DNA of 64,000 nt, taken from NCBI GenBank assembly GCA_036877525.1, contig JAZGTH010000002.1, positions 3,642,001 to 3,706,000 on the forward strand, in the 5' to 3' direction. The position numbers were made by a program, and so were the translations under genes. How positions within the stretch are numbered: the stretch's first letter is position 1; each line of letters starts with the position of its first letter. Below, piece by piece: positions 23,941-35,200 of this stretch. The stretch is from Chromobotia macracanthus (taxonomy: Eukaryota > Chordata > Actinopteri > Cypriniformes > Botiidae). The notes under the pieces were generated by a model. It saw only the letters and a program-made list of their open reading frames with translations. It had not been told where the DNA came from and did no database searches.

Positions 23941-24060
23941 TTATAAAACAATTATGGTTAAACGATTCACCCAGAAATAAAAATGACATCATCTTTGTTA
24001 TTTGCTCATATTGTTTGAAAGACTTAATTTCTTCCGTGAAAGGAGATAATTGAATGATTA
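23941..24060 (+). repeat. Interspersed repeat, diverged
   Basis: 'gattcacccagaaataaaaatgacatcat' followed by 'gtttgaaagactt' and 'cttccgtg' resembles a very common fish repeat ('ttcacccaaaaatgaaaatt'). A related copy lies at about 37059-37150. Confidence 0.5.
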
Positions 24061-24233
24061 TCTGCTTGGGTAGATTCAGTATGATAACATTATATTAAGA
24101 ATTACTTTAACACTTAATAAAGCACCAAAGCAAAAATGTATATACTATACATGTAACATACAGTCTCGACAACAAATACATCAAATACAGGTCAGAGGTA
24201 GTTAACAAATCAAAATAAAACCACATCATCCAC

Positions 24234-24420
24234 ACACTGTAAAAAAACCTTTGCGGCTTTAAATTTTTAAGTTTAATTAATTTGGCTATACAAGTCATTT
24301 CAATTAAATATTTTTTTGAAATGTTGAAATGACTTGTGAAACCAAATTGATTAAACTTTAAATTTAAATTATAATTTAAGGCAGCAAGTGCACACAAAAG
24401 TGTTCTTTGTTTACAGTGCA
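24234..24420. mobile_element. Palindromic MITE, copy 2
   Basis: Begins 'cactgtaaaaaaacc' and ends 'tttacagtgcac', giving inverted ends. Inside, 'tttaagtttaattaatttgg' and 'caagtcatttcaa' are mirrored by 'ttgaaatgacttgtgaaacc' and 'ttgattaaact'. It is the same family as 23641-23920. Confidence 0.7.
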
Positions 24421-24424
24421 CACA

Positions 24425-26100
24425 TCATATTTCTTAAGGCAAAAGTCAATTAAATATGAATATCAGATATTTAGACTTCTGATAAATAAATGAAAGGTCC
24501 CATATTTTCTTTTAAATTTGTTTCAGAAACCAATATAACAAAAGCTACAATCTTTTATAGAAAAAGTAATGAAACCATATTGAATTCTACTCTGGCAACA
24601 CATCACAGAACATATGTAAAAGATTTGCTAGGACCTGCTGTCATCGTCATAACTAGACCCCCCCCCCAACCAACAGACATGACGTGAGTGATTTTTGACA
24701 GTGTTGGGGTGATCTGTTTGTTAAAGAAACATCAGGTGTTTGAAACAGCTATCTCTGTGCTAGCACAATCTGATTTATCTGTGCATTTCAGAATTATATT
24801 CTTGACCTCTTCACCTCTCTGCCATTTGTGTTCTTCCTACTGCTCAGTTCAGGCAATAAAACAAGCATGCAACTGCACCCCCCTGCCCACCTCCAGAGCA
24901 TTTCTCCTGCTTTGGTGTCACCCACAGTTCATCGTCCACAGACAGACGCCCTTTTTTGCCCTTTTTTTGCCAGTCAGTGACCTGATGGAGATCAGGGTGG
25001 GGGGTGGCTTTGCAGAAACTGTGCATTCCAAACTGTGCAAGACAGAGAAAGCACCTCTCTCCCATTCCCAAACATGCTTTGTAACTAGAAGCAACAACAC
25101 AGACATGAGATTGTGCACACAAAAGGAGTTGGTGAGCTGCACAGATGGATGTGGTGGTCCCGCGAGATTGATATGCTGTGAAAGCATGAATCAACAATGA
25201 GAAATGTTAATGGGGTTATTGCACCATTATGCTGATCAATGAGGATTGTAAGAACTAATGATGATTCTGCCACCACTTTTCACAGGAGAAATTTAATGTC
25301 AGTGTATGTTTGTATTAATGTCAGTATATTTGATGTTTGGATCTATTGTCTTAATTGCCTGAGGATTGGGGCCCTGAGCTGAGAGGCGCACACCCCAAGC
25401 AATGCATTGTTGCCACATTTGTAACGTATTACCGTAAACACATTGTGTGTTTATTCTTGTAATTTCTGTCAGTTGCTTTTGAACTTCTTACATTTGAACT
25501 TTCCACTCTTGTGGACACTAGCTATTGCAGTTAATATACTGCAGAGTAAAATACTGCAGACCGGACTTTTTCAGCATACAACATTTACATTTTCAAAATA
25601 CAAAGTTGTAATAATAAATACAAGAAGCTGAAGCTGCAACTAGTGGTTGTCAGGCATAATTTCATGATATAATGTTAAAAGTCCTGAGACATTTGTGGAA
25701 TGTAAAATTGCATTTACAAGGTAGAAGAGAAAAAGGGCTCCCCCCAAAGACTGGTTACCAGAGGCTTCAAAGTTCAATAATGCATCCCTGGCAATGGCAA
25801 GATTCAGTGGAAATTACAAATAGTTGTCTACATCCACCTTTTCAGAGGATATATAAGATTCTGTGAATCTGAGCTCCCAAAAACTAGAGCTTTTAATCTG
25901 ACCAACATGTGAACCCCAAAGGACCGACTCAATAGCATACACCCTGCAGTGAAGCGCTACCTTAAGAGACTGTAAGGGCTGATGCTGTACGTGAATAGCA
26001 ACACCATTTGTATCTGTTAGAACAATACAGATAGCAGGGATCATCTTGAACAATGGTTTATTATAACTGTAGGATGAAGATCACCATCAGAGGGGAGAGC
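24425..26100. other. Spacer, no gene seen
   Basis: Contains the open frame 24688-25200, which overlaps equally long opposite-strand frames and has no recognised motif or splice sites. It is not accepted as a gene. Confidence 0.45.
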
Positions 26101-26104
26101 CAAT

Positions 26105-26395
26105 ATGCAGTAGTGAAGTGAAAGTGAAATATTTGTCAGATATGGTAACCCATTCCCAAAATGTGACCTCTGCATTTAAGCCATCACTAGTAAGGAGTGA
26201 ACACACACTGCATGTCAACACACACACACATACCCAGAGCAGTGGGCAGCACTGCTGCACCCAGGGAGCAATCAGTAGTCGGGTGCCTCAAGGGTACTTC
26301 AGTTGCCCTGCCTGCTGGTGCTGAACCTGAACCAGCAACCTTCCAATTACAAGCTTAACTCACTAACCAGAAGGCTACAACTGCTCCTCGATTTG
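26105..26395 (+). repeat. Common fish interspersed repeat
   Basis: The run 'gtgaaagtgaaat', 'ctctgcatttaagccatc', 'cacacatacccagagcagtgggcagc', 'agggagcaatcag', 'ggtgcctcaagggtac' and 'aaccagcaaccttcc' follows in order a repeat found throughout teleost genomes. It ends in a B-box-like, tRNA-like segment. Identified from memory of the consensus. Confidence 0.6.
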
Positions 26396-26399
26396 CATT

Positions 26400-29300
26400 A
26401 AGGAAAAAAGCAGACCTCATGAGTGTGTTATGGGTAGCAGCAAATCCAAGGAGCTTCTAAGGCTGAATCCAGAGGTAACTGGGATCTAAAGGATAGGAAT
26501 CAGTGAGGGGTGTTTAGATGTCTGTAAGCATGCACTGGTATGGGTTAAGAGGAGGCAAGAGCAGATGTGGCACAAGAGGATGTAAGAAGATAAAGATAAG
26601 GGCCTTGCTTAAATAGACTTATGCCAAATCTTGATCATTCAGATAAATTTGGAGATTTCTGGAGAATTTTTTGGATTTTTGGAGATTTGGTTTTCCCTGC
26701 AACAACAGTATTTCCAACAACAGAAAACACTATTACGAAATTCACATTTTCAGCAATGACATATAAGTATACAATAATGTAGCATTAACAAACAACTATG
26801 GCTTCTCCTTTCACACATTCTACACGTGATAATGAACATATAATGACATTTCTCATCACATTTACCAGCATTTACACCACTCACATATAGCATTGTCAGA
26901 TTAGCAAACACGCAAAGAGAAATAGCACAGGTAAACTTACATAACACTGCATTACCAATAACACTCTAGTGCTAATAATAGTGGACATAACTCAACTAAT
27001 TTATTGTTATCATCCGTTCTCACTCTTATGAGATGCACATGAGCGCACTATACAATGGAATCTGGCTATGGCAATCTGGCCATGTTTGCAATAAGTTTTA
27101 AGCAGGGGTTCCAAGGTAATGTATGATGTATAAAGTGCAGCCTATCCATTGTATTATGATTTGAATCCTAACAAATTTAGTTTTTAATATTTTGCTTTAA
27201 AGGTAATTTAATGTTTTGATATATGTTTTGTTTTGATTCATTAATTTTTTACGTTTTGGGACAAATGTATGTTTCCATGAAGGTACGTAACTATGTAAAA
27301 TTGACATCTGAGCTATTGCAATGAGCTGCCACGAGGTGTCAGTGTGTGTCAGTAGGATAGGTGATTTGGTACGCTACATAGACAGTTCCAGCCTATACTA
27401 AATAAAAAAACCCGTAGAAAAAGATTTAGTTTATTTATTGTGACAACTTAACAGTGCTGCACTTGTGACACATACATATGTGGATAAAATAATATAATCA
27501 TTAATTGGCTATATAAGCCTTAGTGTTTCTGCTTGACAAACTGTTCTTAGTAATTCCTATTGAATTACTAAGAATCAGTTTTTAACTATAACTTGTGACA
27601 ATTGGTAACAAATGACAGAAATGAAACCATGCCAAAATGTGACAAAAAGGTCACAAACCATCTGCATTTTTAATAGATTTCCATTCATATTCAAACATTC
27701 TTAAATATATTCTCGATATCAGGAAAAACAGAAATAGATTATGTGCTGTTGGCAAATGATGACATAAAACCAAAGCCAGTGTACATTCCACCCTTCTCCA
27801 TTCAAACATCTGTCTTTCCACTGGCTCATTATGATAGACTGAAGTCCGGGGTCAGTTAGGATAAATTAGTCATGTGACCAGAGCAGCCCATGCAGAATCT
27901 GCACACCTAAAGCTGTTTCACGTTTTCTGATTGGTCCAGACCTTTTCTTCTCTTGTCTCCTTTGTCTCTTAGCTGACACCCTCAACATTTATGGCAGAGC
28001 TTCTAAAAGAGCGTCTCTATGGTGATTTGTTGGCCAACAGAGTGCCACACTGATGTTTGGGAGAGAAAGAGTGGCCATAAAGCGCGTCTGCTGTGGTCAG
28101 ATAGGGCTTGACAAACATGCTACGAACAAAATGTTTGATAGGTATGTTCGTACGTAAGAAAACATTCCATTATTTCATAATTAAAAAAAATTCTACATAT
28201 CAACTTTAATTTCATCTAATCAAAATCATGCAATGCTTTTTTGGTCATAGTCAAAGTCAAATATGAGGATAATTTGTATTCTCTGGTCAAAAGAAATAGA
28301 ATGTGGGTCCTCTCTTCTATCCTGATAAACAGCGACCTGTGGTGTCTTACGATATCATAGATATAACTCTCTAGGAGGCTGAAGGTTTTATTTTCTTGTG
28401 CACAGTTGGATTGTGACAGTAAAACCATAGTTACTCTGTATAACCACTATTTATGCTGTACCTTAAATTGTAAAATAGGATCATAGATATTTGATCAGCC
28501 CAGTGTAACTTCAGGGTAAATTTGTCATGTTAAGGCATGAGTTGAATCATTGGAGAATATGTGAACATTTCAATCAAAACATGATTTACACATAAAATTT
28601 TGCTTTGAATCATAGAGCAGTGTTGACACATCTTACCCCACTATCCCCTAAAGGTTGCTTTGATTGTCAGTCTTTAATCTTTGAGAAATAATGCATATCA
28701 CACAGGAACTAAGGTTCTTTTGATACTTTTCCAATATGAAACATTGTAGAAATGGTCAGAATGCATGAAGCATGATTAAAATTAAAGAGCCAAACAAAAA
28801 CAAAACCTTTCCACAATCTTTATGTCAGGTGACCTTTCACAATTTAATAAGCTCCTCTATTTATCAAAGAGCATGGTGTAAAACCTTTAAAAAGGTTATG
28901 TTCTCCAACAAACCATATTTGACAAAAACAAATGATAACAAAATAATACATTATGGATAACACTTTATGCAGTCCACAGAGTATTGATTTTCAGTGCGGG
29001 TTTTTCTGGGAAGATTCCCTACCTCTCCCCTACATGTAGGTCATAGTCCTTTTGTAGGCCAGAATACTATTTGACGTTGTCATGCCATTCACAGAATTCT
29101 AATGTTGCCATGGAAATGTGCAACAAGAAGTGGTGGTGGCAGGCAGCAATGGATGTGAAGAAGAGGAGGAGGTAAATGCAAAAAAGGGCTTGTCACTGAA
29201 TTGAAGTATAATGCTGAAGAAAGGAAGATAAATGTCTGTATGCTTTTGTTGGGTCTGAGCACATGATAGCTCAGGACTGATTAAAAGGAGCAGCTGGCTT

Positions 29301-31000
29301 CATGTAGCATGTGGATGGATCCAAAACGAAAGGGAGGGACTTACTGGAAAATGAAACATGACTTGTTGATTTGTTTTTGCTCCCACTCATTGCTCTTGAT
29401 GTTTCATGTGTGCATGTGTGCAGCATGACTTTATAACATTAAAAATTTAACATTAACTTTTTAAGCCACTTTGATAAGCCCAAAAACTGTAAAGTAAAAT
29501 AATTGCTAATGATTTGCTGCTAAATGTTAAGACAGGTTTGTCATGTCTTTGTCAAGATAAACCAGAGTAAGAAAAATCACCAACAAGATCTTGTTAATGT
29601 CTCAATTATTTCTCCTAGACAACGAGATTAAATGAACAACAAACTTTTAAATTGCCTGCTTGTCAGGATTTTCAAGATCAAAAACTCTGGTAAGTCCTAA
29701 TAAAAATCAGACATAAAAATACAACTTCTGAGCATATAAATTACCCTCTGGGAATATATGTTACAGGTTAACAGAAAATCATAGTCAAACTCTCCCATAA
29801 TTCATTGGAATCTCTGCACAGCTATCATGGATCTAGCCAGGTCAATTAGAAGCACTAATCAGCTGGTTAGTAAGTGATTAAATATCTACCTGACAAAGCA
29901 AGTGTTTAAAGGCAACTCTCTGCTTTTATTCAAACTGTGGTTGTCTGTTGCTCTGGGTTGCCTTTGGAAAATGCCTAAACTTCTCCTCCCACGAAAGCAG
30001 CAATAGTCATTTAAGCTTAAGGCAGTGCTGTATTTTATGACCCACGATTCATTGTGCTTTCTTCTACATGCAAGAGCATTAAGTGAGTCAGTCAACGTGG
30101 CTGCCAACTGTAGGTGTTACAACTGGGCAATGGAACTCTTCCTATATGTGCAGGAGGTTCTACATAAACAAAGTGTAACAGAACATTACACAAAACAAAA
30201 CAGAAAAAACATTAACTGACTTGTCTAATAATGTGCTTAGTTCCCCTACTGCATTGCATTTGTAATGTTGCACATTTTCCTAGCTGCATTCAAAATCTGC
30301 TTTGTAGGAGTCTGTGGTGAGCAAGGTTGGGCCACTGAGCCAGTAAGTGTGTGGTCACTGCAGGCTGTTAAGGCTTTTGTTAAGGCCCAGGGGAGTCATA
30401 CATTAGGGGAATTCTGCTGGAATTCTGAATGGCTGATTCCTGATAGAATTCCTAAATGACTCAATTTATTTTTTTCATGTATTTTATTTAATGTTATATT
30501 TTTTATATTTAATTGAATATTATTTTATTCCTAGGCCTTAACATAATATTAAATAAATTGTATGATAAATCATTAAAAGTCCTAATTAAAATGACCATTT
30601 TTTAAAAATCACATGCAAAAATCTGATTTTTCAAATAAAACACATTGTTAGACCAATTTAAAAATGTCTACTTCAAATGACAATTTAGCATTACAGTTTT
30701 ATTTTCTGTGTGGGATCTTGCGGCGACAATCTAGAGACTGATGTGAGATCCTGCCTACAGTGAATACTAATAGCAGCCTTTCTTTGACACCCTGGTGTAC
30801 ACTGTGCATTAGTGATGTCACTGCTTTTGTTGTTCTCTCTGAAGAGATGTCTTCTAGGACACTGAAGCTTTATAGAGATATTTTAGTGCAAAAAGATTAA
30901 AAATGTTTTTTTAGAAATCACTAGTTTAATTAACTAGTACTACTCTAATTACTAGTTAATAACTAGTTTGTGCAAGATGCATATGAACAAAATACACATA
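26400..31000. other. Spacer, no gene seen
   Basis: Mostly AT-rich. About 27830-28100 is more balanced in composition and non-repetitive and might be a conserved element, but that is not testable here. A 13-bp inverted repeat lies at 27544-27574. Confidence 0.4.
27544..27574. repeat. 13-bp perfect inverted repeat, 5-nt loop
   Basis: Arm ttcttagtaattc (27544-27556) pairs exactly with 27562-27574. Pairing can extend by six more bases (aaactg/cagttt) past one bulged base. The loop is too short for an ordinary pre-microRNA. Confidence 0.8.
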
Positions 31001-31009
31001 TATATATAC

Positions 31010-31400
31010 ACTCAAAAGTCCAGTCAAAAGTTTGGAAACACTTGACTGAAATGTCAGATTAAAAGTCTTTTAATCTGAAGACATTTGATTAAACGTTAAA
31101 AATGTAAAAATAAAAAAAAAAAAAAATTTTACCAACATAATAATTTCAATTATTAGAAAACTAACAAAAACTTTAATTAGTTAAAAACTTTTTTTAAATA
31201 GATGATTTGGACCAAATATTAATCTAAAATCTCTAGGTATTCCTCAAGAAACTGGGTGATGGAAATAAAAGTAAAAATATTGAATATAATTGATATATCC
31301 TATTTAACTTATTTTTAATTTTCTTTATCACAACATAATTCCTAAATTACATTTGTGCTTTTTCATAGTTTTGATAATTTACTATATTCATAAATTAAAA
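31010..31400 (+). repeat. Interspersed repeat, copy 1
   Basis: 'caaaagtttgg.aacacttgactgaaatgt' and 'tctgaag.catttg.ttaaa.gtt', then 'aaactgggtgatg' and 'cataattcc.aaa.ttacattt', recur in the same order at 35346-35680. This looks like a non-autonomous DNA repeat. Confidence 0.65.
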
Positions 31401-32280
31401 TGACAAAGTATGTTTCTATATATATATATATATTTATTTTGTTGAGATTAAGCTTAATCCATGTGGTAATGTATATGGTAATGTATGTAAGTGTTGTGGC
31501 ACTTTCAGGTGTGTGTATGTGAAGTTTGCCCACTAATGGGCACAAACAAGAGGCATTTTGCAGATCTCCTGCTGTTCTTGATGCCAACTTTCACACTGCT
31601 TGCGCAAGAAGTCTACTTTAATAAATGAGATCCATTAGCATCACAAAGTGTAGTGCTAAAATTACGGCCAAGCTGGTGGGCTGGACATCCACAAGGGGGT
31701 CTGTGCTCACCTCCTTCCCACACTCTGAGACACATGCTGAGGAGAAGGAGCAGCACAGCCTGGGTGAGACCGATTTGGATATGGATGTTACACTTGCTAA
31801 CTGATGGACGGAGCCAGTGTAAGCCAGTATGTTGAGTTACACACAGAGAAAGTGAATCACAAATGCAGATGAAAACTCACCTGCATCTGTGTCATTCAAC
31901 AAGCCAAGGCACACATCAAACAAACGTATGGATGCCTGATTGCGACCAGCTAAATATCAACATATGGCAAGTAGCAGAAGGGGCAACTATAAACATATAT
32001 GTAAGTCAAATCATTTATTACATACTACAACTGTGAAAGTACAACTAATACTAATTGTACCAAGTTTTTGTAAGATGTGCAGTTGATTATATACTTAAAG
32101 AACTACATTTAACATTTTTACAATAGAATAAGGAACTTAGAATTGAGGAACACAGGTGACTAAATAAAATTCTGCTTTTCTGTTAAAAAAGGAACTGGAC
32201 TCTGAGCACCTGATGTAACATCAAGTTATGTTTTCTTTTTGGTTTGAATTCTTCATGCCATTATTTCCTCTTGTCCAGAT
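31400..32280. other. Spacer before adgrd2
   Basis: A (TA)n run lies near 31417-31432. The adgrd2 promoter and any 5'UTR exon should lie here or further left. No TATA box or first exon can be named with confidence. A 'cttgtccag' just before 32280 could be an acceptor for a leader exon. Confidence 0.4.
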
Positions 32281-35200
32281 ATGAAGATGTCCACATTGCT
32301 TTTTGGAGTTATTTTGGCTAATGTGATGGTAAGTTTAGATTCTAACATTTTGATTGTAGATCTTTGAATCAATTACATTTTTAACTGCTTTATTTATTTC
32401 TGAAAGAAGGTCATTGCCTAATTAGCCTAATTTGCTTGTTTTAAAATAAAGATTGTGGGTATGTCGGACAAAGCAGGATTTTCAAGTAAGTAAATGTTGT
32501 ACTTTGCAATATAAGCTTACATGTTAATGTAACTGACTATCAGTTTTGAATTTTGATATTCCAATACCCCAATACACTTGTTTAAATGTAACATGTTGCA
32601 GTATTGGTGTTTGCTGGTTGTTATTTAATAGATTTTACAGACAGACAACACAATCTAACATGGAAACTCATGTAATAATGGTAATAGGGTCATGATCTTA
32701 TTAGCTCATTTTTTAAAGATTTTCAGAGTTTTACTTTTGGAGGGACAATAAATCTTAGAAATTATTTGCAGAAGGCCTGCCCAGCTAATAATGTTGACAT
32801 TGTATAATAAATAGGCATTGTAATAATGTTATTGCTTTGTTATAAGAATGCTATTTAAATATTTTTATTTCTGTAAGATTTTAAATGTTCCACCAAATAC
32901 TTAATACCGTTTTGGTATATATGATATATAACATTTAAAAAAAAGCCAGTTAGCCAGTGGTCTGAGAATGTTCCCTGTTAGCTGGGTAGATCCTTAGCAG
33001 GGATCCAACGGGTTAGCAAAGTAGTGCAAAGTAGTTAAAACATCAATTCATCCTTTGCATGGTCTTTTTCAGATTCTGCCAACTCAAATATTCTGATCAG
33101 TCAAAATTCAGTCTTCCAGCTTGTGAACACATCTTTCAGTTTTAATCAAGCTCTGCATTACTGTAGAGGTCAGTTTAGTGACCTCACAGCCTCAGGGATC
33201 AAAGAAGATGAGAAAGGAGCCAAGCAGTTGGTCTCTACATCTAACCTGAGAAGCCCCATTTGGTTTCAAAGCAGCAATAGACAGAACCCAAAGGCCCCTC
33301 AGGCCCATTCCAAGAAACGTAAGTATGGTTGTAGTTCAACTGGTGATCCTGAAGCTGAACTGGTAGAGTGTAGCATTAGCAGCACAAAAGTGATGGGCTT
33401 TGAGTCCAAGGGAATACGCATACTGATAAAATGTAAACCTTGAATGCACTGTAAGTTGCTTTGGATAAAAGCGTCTGCCAAATTTATGAAGTTCTAGCTT
33501 TGAGCAGTAAATATTTACTGTAATGTGCCTTGATTTTCTTATACAGCAACTCATACTGCAGACAGACAGACCAATATATACATACTAATTCCTTACAGGA
33601 AAATCTTGATTTTACACAGTGACCAAATTGTATGGCTAAGAGTAACATTTTGGTGACATAAGGAACGGAATAGCCAATTTCTCTCTTCCTCATTTCGATG
33701 CATAAATTGCTAATCTCTCTTACACTTGACAGAAACTATCTTCCCAGGTTTATCTTTCAAGTCTAAGGATGGCTTTGCTCGTGTGAATGCTACTTTCCCA
33801 TCGCTGTCCGCTGTGAGTGTTTGTGTACGCCTTCAGTGGGACCTCCAGAACAAGAACGTATCCACTGTTTTCTCATACGCAGCGCCTGTTTTCAACAATG
33901 AATTTCAGCTTAGAGGAAACATAGACAAGTCAAAACTAAGCAGTGCTGCAAAAATGGTGCGGCTTGCACTTCTCATTCAAGGACAACATCATCCTTATAA
34001 AGCTGAGCTACCCCTTGACGAAAACTATCATCATGTTTGTGTCACATGGCATGAAAGTGATGGGTTTTGGGCTATTTATGTGGATGGAAAAGAAGGCAAC
34101 TCAGGGAAAGGGACACCCCATCTCCGCAACATTCATGGAGATGGGATATTTATAGTGGGACAAGACCAGGATTCCTTTGGTGGAACTTTCACAGAGCCTT
34201 TTGTTGGAAACTTGACTGATCTAAACATTTGGGATGTATCTTTGGAGTTAGAACAGGTGCAGACACTTTACACTTGTTCACAACTGGCCAATCACAGAGC
34301 GATCTTCAGATGGGAGGACTGGAACCTTACTGTCCATCCATCTGTTAAGAATGTGTCTGCCACACTGAACTGTACAGGTTGGCTAATTTATATTTAATGA
34401 TTTTGTCTAATCCACCAATTACTTGAACTGAAATAACAAACTAAGTGGCATGATACTTGACCTTACTTTTCTCAGCATTTTTTAACTTTAAAACCAAGGC
34501 TATTGTTTGTGAAAGCGTGAAGCCAGTTACTCAAATTCACACAGGTGCCATAGCAGAGTTACCACAGGTGTAGGTGTAATGGAAGTGTAATGTAATGGAA
34601 ATGGAAGAGTAATGTAATTCTGCTTATATTCATGAAACGTTTTGCTTTTAAATTGCACTTGCACTATTTGGTTGAATATTTTAAACCACTTGGTTTAATA
34701 TTTTGCTTTGTGTAGGTTAAGTGTCCAAGGCAATTATTGGCACATATAATTTTTCAATAAGTCTATTTTAGTTTATTTGATTTTCATCAAAGTTTCTATT
34801 TGTTTACAGTGGATGTAATGTTTGTGTGTTTCTACAGAGTCCCAGATGCCAACACAGGTACCAAAAGATAAAAACTGTGATGTTTTTAGTGTCCGGTCTG
34901 ATGGTCAGCTTCAGTATAGCAGTGTCCCCTGTACACACACCTATCCTTTCATCTGTAAAATCAGTAAAGGTGTGTGTGTACTGTGTATGTATGTGTGTGT
35001 GTATGAGTTATGAAGTTGGGCTCTGGTTAAGATGTTTGATGGTGCATGTTTTAGTGTAGTTGAGTCTGACAGTGTTCTCTGGCCACAGAACGCTACCAGA
35101 AGATGAAAGAAATCAAAGAATCTTTGATGTCCAACCCAAGTCCCTTCATGCAACGTCTCATGCAGCATGGCATGGTATGGTTACCACACACCAGCACCAA

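Noticed and set aside
24688..25200. 170-codon open frame on the plus strand
   Set aside because: Equally long frames overlap on the other strand. No domain, splice context or protein-like pattern.
27530..27590. Hairpin resembling a microRNA precursor
   Set aside because: The loop is only 5 nt and the stem about 19 bp, too compact for Drosha/Dicer processing; more like a MITE tip.
33319..33443. Open frame continuing past adgrd2 exon 3
   Set aside because: A strong GTAAGT donor at 33319 ends the exon, and the continuation is SINE sequence.
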